A stretch of DNA of 21,094 nt from CAZGRP01 sp964527995. Lineage in GTDB: Bacteria > Zhuqueibacterota > Zhuqueibacteria > Oceanimicrobiales > CAZGRP01. Location of the stretch: positions 1-21,094 of the forward strand of contig CAZGRP010000067.1 of NCBI GenBank assembly GCA_964527995.1, given 5' to 3'. Below the pieces are notes generated by a model. It was given only the letters and a program-made list of their open reading frames with translations, was not told where the DNA came from and ran no database searches. Of this stretch, positions 1 to 8,147 are shown piece after piece. Both the position numbers and the translations under genes were made by a program. Each line of letters opens with the position of its first letter. Position 1 is the first letter of the stretch.

Positions 1-383
1 AGTCTGCCATCTGCCGCGTGTGTGAGGCTTGCGGCGGCACTTCGATCACAGAGGGCGCACGACCAATGGTGTGTTAAATTCGTTGCTTTGTTGAGCTCCC
101 TGCGGTTCCTACGTGACGGAACAGATGCGGGAACCGTGCAGTGGCTTGGTGTTGAAGGGCCGCGGCCGATTCCCTGAGGTTCGCTGTTCAGGGCTCTGCC
201 GTCCGCCGCAGCTCCGGACCACGTCGAATTGGCTTCTGGGACACGGCAGACTGCCTGGCTGTCTCCATTGTTTTTTTCTGGCAATTGCTGCATCTCCACC
301 TTATATTCAAGCGAAATCGCTGCCGCGGAAAAGAACGACGCCGGTGTCGCGATCAGGCCAACTCATCCGAACGAAGCGAGCCG
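1..383. other. Upstream region without a supported gene
   Basis: This 383-nt stretch precedes the rhamnosidase. Open frames cross it, but none looks like a known protein, and the one in frame with the rhamnosidase gives a basic, low-complexity N-terminus unlike the family. I see only a possible promoter near 279-307. The left part could hold the 3' flank of an upstream gene outside the window, but nothing in it is recognisable. Confidence 0.5.
279..307 (+). promoter_or_regulatory. Possible sigma70-type promoter for the rhamnosidase gene
   Basis: TGGCAA at 279-284 (4 of 6 matches to the -35 consensus) is followed after exactly 17 nt by TATATT at 302-307 (5 of 6 matches to -10). Transcription would start near 314, about 70 nt before the chosen start codon. 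The -35 element is weak, so this is tentative. Confidence 0.3.
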
Positions 384-3053
384 ATGACAGCATCACCCAC
401 CCCCACGAGTCCGTTACCCCCACAGCATCTTCTCTGCGAATATCTCCACGACCCCCTCGGCATCGATGAGGTACGGCCGAGACTCTCCTGGCAGGTAAAT
501 GACCCGCGGCGGGGAGCGGTGCAATCCGCCTACCAGGTGCTGGTGGCCACTTCGTCAGAAAAACTCGGCCGCAACGAAGCGGACGTCTGGGACAGCGGCA
601 AGGTTGTCTCGAATCAATCGGTCCACGTCGAGTATGCCGGTCCACCGCTGCGGTCGCGGCGACGCTACTTTTGGAAGGTGCGCACCTGGGACGGGCAGGA
701 TCAGCCGTCGCCGTGGAGCGACAGCCACTGGTGGGAGATGGGGTTGTTGCATCCGGAGGACTGGTCGGCGCAGTGGATCGGCATGCGGGAGGAGGCTGTG
801 CCACCTCCGTGCCCGTATCTGCGCAAGACGTTCGAAGTCAGCAAGGCCGTGCGCCGTGCGAGGGTGTACGCGACCGCGCTGGGGGTGTACGAGCTGCACC
901 TCAACGGCGACCGGGTCGGGACCGACTTGCTGGCTCCCGGCTGGACGGATTACCGCCGTCGCGTGCTTTATCAAACCTATGATATCACCGGCCAGATTTT
1001 GGATGGCGAGAACGTCCTTGGCGCCGTCCTCGGCGTCGGCTGGTACGCCGGGCCGTTGACCTGGGAGCTGAAACGCAACTGCTTCGGCGAGCCGCCGCCG
1101 CGGCTCCTTTTGCAGCTCGAAATTGAATTCGACGATGGAACGACGCAGCGTATCGTCTCGGACGGCTCGTGGAGAGGGACCACCGGCCCGATCCGCTATT
1201 CGGAGATCTACGAAGGAGAGCTGTACGACGCTCGCCTGGAGATGCCCGGGTGGGACGAGCCTGAGTTCGACGACACGTCGTGGCGAGCGGTGGATCTGTT
1301 CGAAGTGCGGCAGGTGCGCCTGGATGCCCAGATGATGCCGCCGATTCGGGCGACACAGGAAATCAAGCCGGTTTCGATGCACGAAGCGGCGCCCGGTGTG
1401 TACGTTTTTGACTTGGGACAGAACATCGTGGGCTGCTGCCGGCTGAGGGTGCAGGGACCTGCCGGAACGGAGGTCCGCCTGCGCCACGCGGAACTGCTGC
1501 GCCCGGACGGCAGCCTTGACACGGAGAATCTTCGCAAAGCGTCAGCGACAGACGTCTACATTCTGAAAGGCGAGGGCGAGGAGATCTTTGTCCCCCACTT
1601 CACCTACCACGGCTTCCGTTACGTTGAAGTGACCGGATACCCGGGAAAGCCGGACCTGGAGGCGATCACGGGGCTGGTCTTCCACACCGATGCGCCCACC
1701 AGCGGAACCTTCGCCTGTTCGAGCGACATGGTCAATCGCCTGTACCAGAACACCCTGTGGAGCCAGCGTGGCAACATGATGAGCGTGCTGACCGACTGCC
1801 CGCAGCGTGACGAGCGCCTCGGCTGGACCGGCGACGCCCAGATCTTTGCGCGCACGGCGTGCTTCAACATGGAGATGGCGGCTTTTCTCACCAAGTGCAT
1901 CCAGGACATGGTTGATGCCCAGACGCCAGAGGGTGCTTTTCCCGACATCGCTCCCTATGTCGATGTCGAGGCGATCCCGCCGCACGGCGCACCGGGCTGG
2001 GCCGACGCCGGCATCATCGTGCCGTGGACGCTCTATCAGCAGTACGGCGACCGGCGTGTGCTCGAGCGCACCTTCGATGCCATGGCCCGCCACGTGGACT
2101 ATGTGGCTCAGCGCAACCCGGAGGGCTTGTGGGCGAACGACCGTGGCAACGACTACGGCGACTGGGTGCCGGCCGGCAGCGACACCGACAAGGTCCAGTT
2201 TGCCACGCTCTATTTTTTCTACTCCGCACAACTTGTGGCCAGGATCGCCGGGATCCTGGGACGAAAAGCGGAGGCGGCCCGGTTTCAGCAGGTTGCCGAC
2301 CGCGTGCGCCAGGCTTTCAACGACCGGTATCTCGTAAGCGATCGGTACCAGAACGCCACCCAGACCCTCAACGCCTTGGCCCTGGGATTTGGCATCGTTC
2401 CAGAGGAGGCGCGTCGGTCAGTGGCCGAGGACTTGGTGCGCGACATCGAAAGCCGCGGCGGCTATTTATCCACCGGCTTCCATGGCACCAAATGGCTCCT
2501 GCCGGCGCTGTCAGAAATGGGGTATGACGACGTCGCCCTGCGGCTGTTGCTGAATCGAGACTATCCGTCCTGGGGGTACATGATCTCGAAAGGCGCCACC
2601 ACGATCTGGGAGCGCTGGGACAGCGACGTCGCTGCCCCGGACATGAACTCGCACAACCATTTCGCCTTCGGAGCGGTGGTCGAGTGGCTGTTTCGCTATC
2701 TCGCCGGCATCGATGTGGCTGACGATGGTCCGGGATTCCAACACGTGATTCTCCACCCGCGGCTGCCAAAGCCTAACAGTGAGCTGACCTGGGTGAAAGC
2801 GAGCTACGATTCCCTCTGTGGCCGCATCACCAGCGAGTGGCGCCTGGAGCCGGATGCCTTCCATTGGTCCATAGAGCTTCCGGCGAACACGCGGGCGACG
2901 ATCTGCCTGCCGGCGGGATCGATCGACAGTGTGAAGGAGGGCGGCGCGCCGCTGAACGCGGCAGAGGGCGTGCGGAAGGTCCGGCTGGAGGGTGGGCGCG
3001 TGGTACTCGATGCGGGCGCAGGAGCGTACCAGTTTGTCGTTCGCTTAGAATGA
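384..3053 (+). CDS. Alpha-L-rhamnosidase, glycoside hydrolase family 78
   Basis: It hydrolyses terminal alpha-L-rhamnose from glycans or glycosides by an inverting mechanism (EC 3.2.1.40). The product is 889 residues, a usual GH78 length. An N-terminal beta-sandwich (about 10-150) is followed by a Bac_rhamnosid_N-like carbohydrate-binding module (about 160-330), a concanavalin-like module (about 340-440), the (alpha/alpha)6 catalytic barrel (about 445-790) and a C-terminal beta domain. The family motif DCPQRDERLGWTGD lies at 471-484, with the likely general acid at E477. WERWDS around E743 carries the probable catalytic base. No signal peptide is visible, so it should act in the cytoplasm on imported oligosaccharides. 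I chose the ATG at 384 because family-like sequence (CEYLHDPLGIDEVRPRLSW) begins soon after; the frame extends upstream to a TTG at 285 with unrelated residues. The ribosome binding site is weak. Confidence 0.92.
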   Translation: MTASPTPTSPLPPQHLLCEYLHDPLGIDEVRPRLSWQVNDPRRGAVQSAYQVLVATSSEKLGRNEADVWDSGKVVSNQSVHVEYAGPPLRSRRRYFWKVRTWDGQDQPSPWSDSHWWEMGLLHPEDWSAQWIGMREEAVPPPCPYLRKTFEVSKAVRRARVYATALGVYELHLNGDRVGTDLLAPGWTDYRRRVLYQTYDITGQILDGENVLGAVLGVGWYAGPLTWELKRNCFGEPPPRLLLQLEIEFDDGTTQRIVSDGSWRGTTGPIRYSEIYEGELYDARLEMPGWDEPEFDDTSWRAVDLFEVRQVRLDAQMMPPIRATQEIKPVSMHEAAPGVYVFDLGQNIVGCCRLRVQGPAGTEVRLRHAELLRPDGSLDTENLRKASATDVYILKGEGEEIFVPHFTYHGFRYVEVTGYPGKPDLEAITGLVFHTDAPTSGTFACSSDMVNRLYQNTLWSQRGNMMSVLTDCPQRDERLGWTGDAQIFARTACFNMEMAAFLTKCIQDMVDAQTPEGAFPDIAPYVDVEAIPPHGAPGWADAGIIVPWTLYQQYGDRRVLERTFDAMARHVDYVAQRNPEGLWANDRGNDYGDWVPAGSDTDKVQFATLYFFYSAQLVARIAGILGRKAEAARFQQVADRVRQAFNDRYLVSDRYQNATQTLNALALGFGIVPEEARRSVAEDLVRDIESRGGYLSTGFHGTKWLLPALSEMGYDDVALRLLLNRDYPSWGYMISKGATTIWERWDSDVAAPDMNSHNHFAFGAVVEWLFRYLAGIDVADDGPGFQHVILHPRLPKPNSELTWVKASYDSLCGRITSEWRLEPDAFHWSIELPANTRATICLPAGSIDSVKEGGAPLNAAEGVRKVRLEGGRVVLDAGAGAYQFVVRLE

Positions 3054-3084
3054 GCGAAATTGGGATCGAATTCGGTTGCTCGAT

Positions 3085-3113
3085 AACCACAAAGGCACAG
3101 AGAACGCAAAGAC
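3085..3113. repeat. Short intergenic repeat-like segment, 'accacaaaggcacagag' type
   Basis: The segment starts aaccacaaaggcacagagaa and continues to 3113. Sequences of this type recur between genes in many uncultured-bacterium assemblies and, read in reverse, give spurious peptides like LRVLCAFVV, which is seen here. Only one copy lies in this window, so the repeat status rests on recall and not on a comparison within the window. Confidence 0.4.
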
Positions 3114-3270
3114 TTACAAGAAGCAGAGTACGGGATGACAATTTAGCCAAATGAAGAGAACGAGCCATTTCGTCGGTAGCTGGATCTTCATGCAGCCGCC
3201 GGATTCTTTGGAAATGCTCGGTTCGTCGGACCCATCTTCTCTGATGGCCTAGGAGGTGATTCCCCCCACC

Positions 3271-3350
3271 GTGTCATCCTGAAGGAGTCGGAGGAACTGG
3301 GTGGGGTTGGGGAGACGACTGAAGGATCTCTGGGCCTGTTGAGGCTCGGA
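3271..3350. repeat. Intergenic repeat-like segment, 'gtcatcctgaagga...gaaggatct' type
   Basis: The segment opens with gtgtcatcctgaaggagtcg and closes with gactgaaggatctctgggc. This matches the layout of a dispersed element common in some environmental genomes, whose reverse translation gives phrases such as FLRLLQDD, seen here. Only one copy is present in the window, so the call is by recall. Confidence 0.4.
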
Positions 3351-3498
3351 CGTTGATCTGGCAAACTCTGGACTCACAATGGCGACGAAGTAGGTCCAAA
3401 TGGCTAAAATGTTCCTGGGGGCGGCAATTTGAGCCTCAGTTCTTGGTGATTTCACGCCTCGCGAATACAGCGCCCACGGAAAGCGGAGACCTTGGAGA

Positions 3499-4932
3499 AT
3501 GAGCTTACTACAAGTCAAAGGTAACCAGATTGTCAACTCGCAGGGGGAAGAGGTTCGTCTGCGCGGGGTCGGCGTCGGCGGTTGGATGAACATGGAGAAC
3601 TTCATCAACGGCTATCCTGGCTCGGAGAGCGGGCTGCGGGCCGCTGCGGCAGCGGTACTCGGTACAGAGAAAGCAGAGTTCCTGTTCGAGCGCCTGCTCG
3701 ACTATTTTCTGGCCGAGGAGGACATCGCCTTCATCAAGGAGTGTGGGGCCAACACGGTGCGTCTGCCGCTCAACTACCGCCACTTCGAGAGCGACGCCGA
3801 ACCGTTCCGCTACCTGGAGGCCGGGTTCGAGCGCCTGGACCGGGTGATCGAGTGGTGTGCCAGGCACGGCCTATACGCCATCCTCGATCTGCACGCCGCC
3901 CAGGGGTGGCAGAACACCGGCTGGCATTGCGACAACGACAGCCGGCACGCGCTCTTGTGGCAACACCCGCACTTCCAGGACCGCTTCGTCGCCCTGTGGG
4001 AAGAGCTGGCTCGCAGATACAAAGGAAACCCAACTGTCGCCGGCTACAACCTGGTGAACGAGCCCGACAGCGGCGCTGTGAACGGTCGCTTTCGGCTGCA
4101 ATACGAGCCGAACTGGGATGCCATCAACCGGCTCTATCGCCGGACCGTCAGCGCGATCCGCGCCATCGACCCAAAGCACATCATCTTCCTCGAAGGCGAC
4201 ATCTTCTCCCGCCGCTTCAAGGGCCTGGACCCACCCTTCGCCGATAACCTGGTCTACAGCAGCCACAACTACACCGGCGTCGGATTCGGCCCGGGACCGT
4301 ACCCGGGTGAGTTCGAGGGAGAGTATTGGGACCGCGACAGGCAGTTGGCGGAGTTCCTGGACCAGGAAGGGACCCAGTACGCCCAGGAGCACAACGTGCC
4401 GTTGTGGGTGGGTGAGTTCGGCTCGGTCTACAACGGCCCGGCCGAGGAGCGACAAGATCGCTTGCGTGCGCTCGACGACCAGCTCGATATCTTCGAGGAG
4501 TTCGGTGCGCACTGGACGCTGTGGACCTACAAAGACGTGGGCATCATGGGGTGGGTCGAGCTCGATCCGGAGTCGGACTACATGCAGACGGTAGCGCCGA
4601 TCCTCGAGGCGAAGCGTCGGCTCAATACCGACTTCTGGATGCACTGGCTGCCGGTGACGCAGGCCGAGGAGCTGGTTCGCCGGCTCGCCCGGTTGGTGGA
4701 AGAGGCTGCGGCCGACCCGGATATCGACCCGCGATCCAACGAGCGCTATCTCACCGAATCGACTCTGGCAGGTTATGTGGCCAGTCTTCTCCAACCCACC
4801 TGGGCCAAATGCTTTCGTGGCATGTCGGAAGCGGAAATCGACGGAGTGATGCAGTCCTTCGCCCTGCGGAATTGCCGGCCGCATCAGGAGCTGATCGATG
4901 TGGTAAAGAAACATGCAGGGGGTGGCGCCTGA
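3499..4932 (+). CDS. Glycoside hydrolase family 5 protein (cellulase-superfamily glycosidase)
   Basis: It is a retaining beta-glycosidase of clan GH-A; the substrate is not predictable, but exo-beta-glucanase or beta-glucosidase-like activity is plausible. The 477-residue product opens with a family-typical strand and RGVGVGGW near residue 22. The barrel follows with RLPLNYRHF, DLHAAQGWQN, the acid/base glutamate in NLVNEPDS (E188) and the nucleophile in WVGEFGS (E306). Residues from about 370 to 477 form a charged helical extension beyond the barrel that I do not recognise. There is no signal peptide, so a cytoplasmic location is expected, as for the rhamnosidase upstream. A GGAG lies only 3 nt before the ATG at 3499, but the N-terminal match to the family supports this start. 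The next gene begins 62 nt downstream, suggesting co-transcription. Confidence 0.88.
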   Translation: MSLLQVKGNQIVNSQGEEVRLRGVGVGGWMNMENFINGYPGSESGLRAAAAAVLGTEKAEFLFERLLDYFLAEEDIAFIKECGANTVRLPLNYRHFESDAEPFRYLEAGFERLDRVIEWCARHGLYAILDLHAAQGWQNTGWHCDNDSRHALLWQHPHFQDRFVALWEELARRYKGNPTVAGYNLVNEPDSGAVNGRFRLQYEPNWDAINRLYRRTVSAIRAIDPKHIIFLEGDIFSRRFKGLDPPFADNLVYSSHNYTGVGFGPGPYPGEFEGEYWDRDRQLAEFLDQEGTQYAQEHNVPLWVGEFGSVYNGPAEERQDRLRALDDQLDIFEEFGAHWTLWTYKDVGIMGWVELDPESDYMQTVAPILEAKRRLNTDFWMHWLPVTQAEELVRRLARLVEEAAADPDIDPRSNERYLTESTLAGYVASLLQPTWAKCFRGMSEAEIDGVMQSFALRNCRPHQELIDVVKKHAGGGA

Positions 4933-4994
4933 TGCGTGGCGGATTCAGTCAGCAGGTTTTTCTCCCTTCGGGCTCATGAGGCAGTGATTCAGCG

Positions 4995-6758
4995 ATGCGA
5001 AGTTCAGAAGACCTGCGCCGCCTCCTCGGTCGCATCGACGGCCGCGGATACAAGGCCTACAAAGAAATCGAAGGCGTCTACGGTTTCGGCGAGTTCCTGC
5101 TTTTCATAGACCACGTCCAGGGCGACCCCTTTGCGTCACCTTCGAAAGTGCGCGCCCGGGTGCCGCAAAGAGTCGCACAGCTCCCGAACGATCTTTCCGC
5201 CAGCAAGGTGCGGCGCCTGGCGCTGGCCGATTTTCTGGCCCGACAGGTGCAAGAAGCCGTGCGCACAGTGGTGCGCGGGCGGCGCGGCACCGGCAAGAGC
5301 GGTCTGATCGCCGTCGACGCCGGGCAGCAGGAGGTGCTGGAGAGGACCGCCGTGCTTGTCACCGACGAGTGGGTGGAGGCGCGGCTGGAGGTCGGCCTGC
5401 CGGCCGCCGGGCGCACCGTGCTCGGCCGGCACGCCGAAGCGATGTTGTGCCAGGAACTTCCGCAGATCGTTGAGCGCAGCCTGGTGTGGCGGAATCTGCC
5501 GCAGGCGCAGGCGCGTGAGTTTGTCGACTGCGTGGAGAACCAGGAGCATATCCGGGCGCAGTTGGAGGAGCTCGGTTTGGTGGCCTTTGTCGCCGATGGC
5601 GCCATCTTGCCGCGCGCGAGCGGCGTCAGCGACCGGCCGCTGCCACACGGTCAGGCCGTGGCGTTCGAGTCACCCGTGACCCTGCGCGTCACCGTGCGCC
5701 TGGTCAACCCGATTCGGAGCGATGGTGGGGAAGTGGAATCTCTTACGGGAATGGGCATCCCGAAGGGAGTCACCCTGATCGTTGGCGGCGGCTACCACGG
5801 CAAGTCCACCTTGCTGCGGGCGCTGGAACGCGGTGTTTACCCTCACATCCCAGGCGATGGCCGCGAGTATGTGGTCACCTGCCACGGCGCGGTCAAGATT
5901 CGCGCTGAGGACGGCCGCTTTGTGAAGCGGGTCGACATCAGCCCCTTCATCAGCAATTTGCCTCTCGGCCGCGACACCAGCGCTTTCTCCACCGAGGACG
6001 CCAGCGGCAGCACCAGCCAGGCGGCCAACATCATGGAGGCGCTGGAGGTCGGTGCCACCTTGCTTCTTTTGGATGAAGATACCTCGGCGACCAATTTCAT
6101 GATCCGCGACGCCCGCATGCAGGCGCTGGTTCACAAGCGGCACGAGCCGATCACGCCGTTTCTGGACCGCGTCCGCGAACTGTATGAGCAACTGGGGATT
6201 TCTACCGTGCTGGTGATGGGAGGCTCGGGAGACTACTTCGATGTCGCCGACACGGTGATCATGATGCGCGACTACCTGCCCGCGGAGGTGACGGCCGAGG
6301 CCAAGCGGATCGCCCAAACCCACCCGACGAACCGGCAGGTGGAAGCGATGAGTCCGATGCCGACACGCGTCGGCCGCATCCCGTTGCCCGAGAGCTTCGA
6401 TGCCTCTCGCGGGCGGCGTGAGGTGAAGATCGAGGCAAAGGCGACGGACCTGCTCCTTTTCGGGCGGCAAACCATCGACCTGCGGGCTGTGGAGCAACTG
6501 GTGGACCTGAGCCAGACGCGGGCGGTGGGGTATGCCCTGCACATGGCGGCCGAACGTCTTATGGATGGCAGGCGCCCCCTGCGCCAGGTATTGGAAGACC
6601 TGGAAGCTTTTTTCGACCACGAGGGGCTGGACGCCCTGGACCCATTTCGTCGCGAGGACCATCATCCGGGGAATTTCGCCCGGCCGCGGAAGTACGAAAT
6701 CGCTGCCGCCATCAATCGTCTGCGGACGTTGCGGATTTCGACGGGACGAGCAGGATAG
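4995..6758 (+). CDS. Predicted ATPase of the ABC class (COG3044 / PF09818, MRB1590-like)
   Basis: The 587-residue product matches the COG3044 family, whose trypanosome homologue MRB1590 belongs to an RNA-editing complex; the bacterial role is unknown. The N-terminal part has the family phrases RGYKAYKEIEGVYGF and DHVQGDPFASPSKVR (about residues 14-55). The ATPase core has a Walker A-type loop GGGYHGKST at 264-272, a signature-like FSTEDASGSTSQAANIM stretch and Walker B LLLLDEDTSATNF around D360-E361. VMGGSGDYFDVADTVIMM follows. The C-terminal quarter, with GRQTIDLRAVEQL, is also typical. Length is normal and no defects are visible. It follows the GH5 gene by 62 nt, probably in one transcript, though no functional link to sugar breakdown is known. 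No clear Shine-Dalgarno precedes the ATG. Confidence 0.88.
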   Translation: MRSSEDLRRLLGRIDGRGYKAYKEIEGVYGFGEFLLFIDHVQGDPFASPSKVRARVPQRVAQLPNDLSASKVRRLALADFLARQVQEAVRTVVRGRRGTGKSGLIAVDAGQQEVLERTAVLVTDEWVEARLEVGLPAAGRTVLGRHAEAMLCQELPQIVERSLVWRNLPQAQAREFVDCVENQEHIRAQLEELGLVAFVADGAILPRASGVSDRPLPHGQAVAFESPVTLRVTVRLVNPIRSDGGEVESLTGMGIPKGVTLIVGGGYHGKSTLLRALERGVYPHIPGDGREYVVTCHGAVKIRAEDGRFVKRVDISPFISNLPLGRDTSAFSTEDASGSTSQAANIMEALEVGATLLLLDEDTSATNFMIRDARMQALVHKRHEPITPFLDRVRELYEQLGISTVLVMGGSGDYFDVADTVIMMRDYLPAEVTAEAKRIAQTHPTNRQVEAMSPMPTRVGRIPLPESFDASRGRREVKIEAKATDLLLFGRQTIDLRAVEQLVDLSQTRAVGYALHMAAERLMDGRRPLRQVLEDLEAFFDHEGLDALDPFRREDHHPGNFARPRKYEIAAAINRLRTLRISTGRAG

Positions 6759-6941
6759 ACTGGATGGAGAGTGCATTGCGCACCTCGCGGGCGAACTGGG
6801 TGCCCGGGCCCGGAGAACGGTTCCGGCTCCTCGTGTGAGTTCATGATATTCTTGACTTTCGATCTGCCTTCGAGTATCTTAACCTCGCGAAGGCGGCTGG
6901 AGATGCGGGAACGCTGCTGACAAACCTGATGGTAATCATCC
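6759..6941. other. Intergenic region with a small GC-rich hairpin
   Basis: Between the COG3044 gene and the AAA ATPase, a short inverted repeat (CCGGA...TCCGG, around 6808-6828) lacks a T-run, so it is not called a terminator. A promoter follows at 6852-6880. Confidence 0.4.
6852..6880 (+). promoter_or_regulatory. Sigma70-type promoter ahead of the AAA ATPase gene
   Basis: TTGACT at 6852-6857 and TATCTT at 6875-6880 are separated by 17 nt. The predicted start point near 6887 leaves a leader of about 55 nt before the ATG at 6942. The same hexamer pair and spacing occur before the small lipoprotein gene at 17992-18020. Confidence 0.5.
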
Positions 6942-8147
6942 ATGAGCAAAGTGCTTCGGTTCACACACCTTCACCTGGAAAACTGGCGAAATTTTGCTCA
7001 GGTCGNNNNNNNNNNNNNNNNNNNNNNNNNNNNNNNNNNNNNNNNNNNNNNNNNNNNNNNNNNNNNNNNNNNNNNNNNNNNNNNNNNNNNNNNNNNNNNN
7101 NNNNNTTCCGGTAAGTCCAATTTTCTGGATGTCTTCCGGTTCTTGAAGGATGTCGTTGCCGTGGGCGGTGGCTTCCAGGAGGCGGTGCGGAAGCGTGGTG
7201 GGGTGTCGCGGCTACGTTGCCTGGCTGCTCGGCGCCACCCAGAGATTGTAGTGCGCGTACGGATCGGCAATGGTGAAGCCCTCTCTGCCTGGGAATATGA
7301 GATTCGTTTCACCCAGGACAACCGACAAAGGGCCATCATCAAGAAGGAAGTTGTTGCCCGGGGCGAGACCGTTATTTTGGAGCGCCCTGATGAGAAAGAT
7401 GAAAGGGACCCGGAGCGCCTCACCCAAACCTATCTTGAACAGGTCTACGCCAACCAGGAGTTTCGGGAAGTGGCGGAGTTCTTTGGTTCTGTGCGTTACC
7501 TTCACATCGTTCCCCAGCTTGTTCGCGAACCGGACCGCTCAGTCGGTCGGCAAAACGATCCTTTCGGCGGGGATTTTCTGGAGCAGATCGCTCGCACGCA
7601 GGCCCGAACCCAGAGCGCCAGGTTGCGTCGCATTGTCGATGCCTTGCGGGTAGCTGTCCCTCAACTCAAAGAGCTTGAACTCTGGCGCGATGATCGAGGC
7701 ACACCTCACCTGCGCGGGAAATACGAGCATTGGCGACCGCAGGGCGCCTGGCAGACCGAAGAGCAGTTTTCCGACGGCACTCTCAGGCTTCTTGGCCTTC
7801 TTTGGGCCACATTGGATGGCAAAGGGCCCTTACTCTTGGAGGAGCCCGAGCTGTCACTTCATCCCGAAGTCGTACGGTTTATTCCGCAGATGTTTGCCCG
7901 CACTCAGCGCCGGTCGGGCAGGCAAATCCTGGTCAGTACACATTCGGCTGACTTGTTACGCGATGACGGTATCGGTCTCGATGAAGTTTTGCTATTACAG
8001 CCAGGCGCCGAGGGAACGTCTGTACGTCCGGCAAGCTCGTTCATGGAAATTAGAGAGCTCCTTGAAGGCGGTCTCAGCCTGGCCGATGCTGTCATCCCAC
8101 GTACTCGTCCAGAAAAGGCCGACCAGTTGATGCTCTTTGGGGATTGA
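6942..8147 (+). CDS. AAA family ATPase (COG4637/AAA_21-like, OLD/RecF type), interrupted by an assembly gap
   Basis: It belongs to the ABC-like ATPases related to RecF, OLD and defence-associated AAA proteins. The N-terminus (FTHLHLENWRNF) is the typical first strand. The 100 Ns at 7006-7105 then replace the Walker A region; only its end, SGKSNFLDVFRFL, survives on the right. The C-terminal half has the signature-like FSDGTLRLLGLLWATL, Walker B LLLEEPELSLHPEVV and the STHSADLL motif. The C-terminus ends in QLMLFGD. By comparison with the family about 12-15 residues are missing, so the true gap should be nearer 35-45 nt than 100, and residue numbering past the gap is unreliable. The stop overlaps the partner gene's start. 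It may be a defence or DNA-repair ATPase; the role is unproven. Confidence 0.82.
   Translation: MSKVLRFTHLHLENWRNFAQVXXXXXXXXXXXXXXXXXXXXXXXXXXXXXXXXXXSGKSNFLDVFRFLKDVVAVGGGFQEAVRKRGGVSRLRCLAARRHPEIVVRVRIGNGEALSAWEYEIRFTQDNRQRAIIKKEVVARGETVILERPDEKDERDPERLTQTYLEQVYANQEFREVAEFFGSVRYLHIVPQLVREPDRSVGRQNDPFGGDFLEQIARTQARTQSARLRRIVDALRVAVPQLKELELWRDDRGTPHLRGKYEHWRPQGAWQTEEQFSDGTLRLLGLLWATLDGKGPLLLEEPELSLHPEVVRFIPQMFARTQRRSGRQILVSTHSADLLRDDGIGLDEVLLLQPGAEGTSVRPASSFMEIRELLEGGLSLADAVIPRTRPEKADQLMLFGD
7006..7105. other. Assembly gap (100 Ns) inside the AAA ATPase gene
   Basis: There are exactly 100 Ns, the usual placeholder for unknown length. Unlike the second gap, the flanks share no sequence (left ends in gctcaggtcg, right begins ttccggtaag), so bases are truly missing. 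They should encode most of the Walker A motif. Confidence 0.95.

Larger units (their letters stand above)
3054..3498. other. 445-nt intergenic region with repeat-like segments
   Basis: The gap between the two glycosidase genes has no supportable ORF. It contains two segments that look like dispersed intergenic repeats (3085-3113 and 3271-3350, listed separately). A TAAAAT at 3405-3410 has no -35 partner at the right distance, so no promoter is called. Confidence 0.5.

Noticed and set aside
113..469. 118-codon frame on the + strand upstream of the rhamnosidase
   Set aside because: Its composition is not protein-like, no ribosome binding site is seen, and it overlaps the start of the GH78 gene in another frame.
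555..1487. 310-codon open frame on the - strand
   Set aside because: It is antisense to the GH78 coding region and resembles no protein.
3249..3260. Strong Shine-Dalgarno-like TAGGAGGTGAT
   Set aside because: No ATG, GTG or TTG at suitable distance opens a sustained reading frame.
3871..4914. 347-codon open frame on the - strand
   Set aside because: It lies wholly antisense to the GH5 gene, which carries both catalytic motifs; high GC content explains the long reverse frame.
5670..6776. 368-codon open frame on the - strand
   Set aside because: It is antisense to the COG3044 ATPase and its translation is His/Arg/Val-rich without any recognisable domain.
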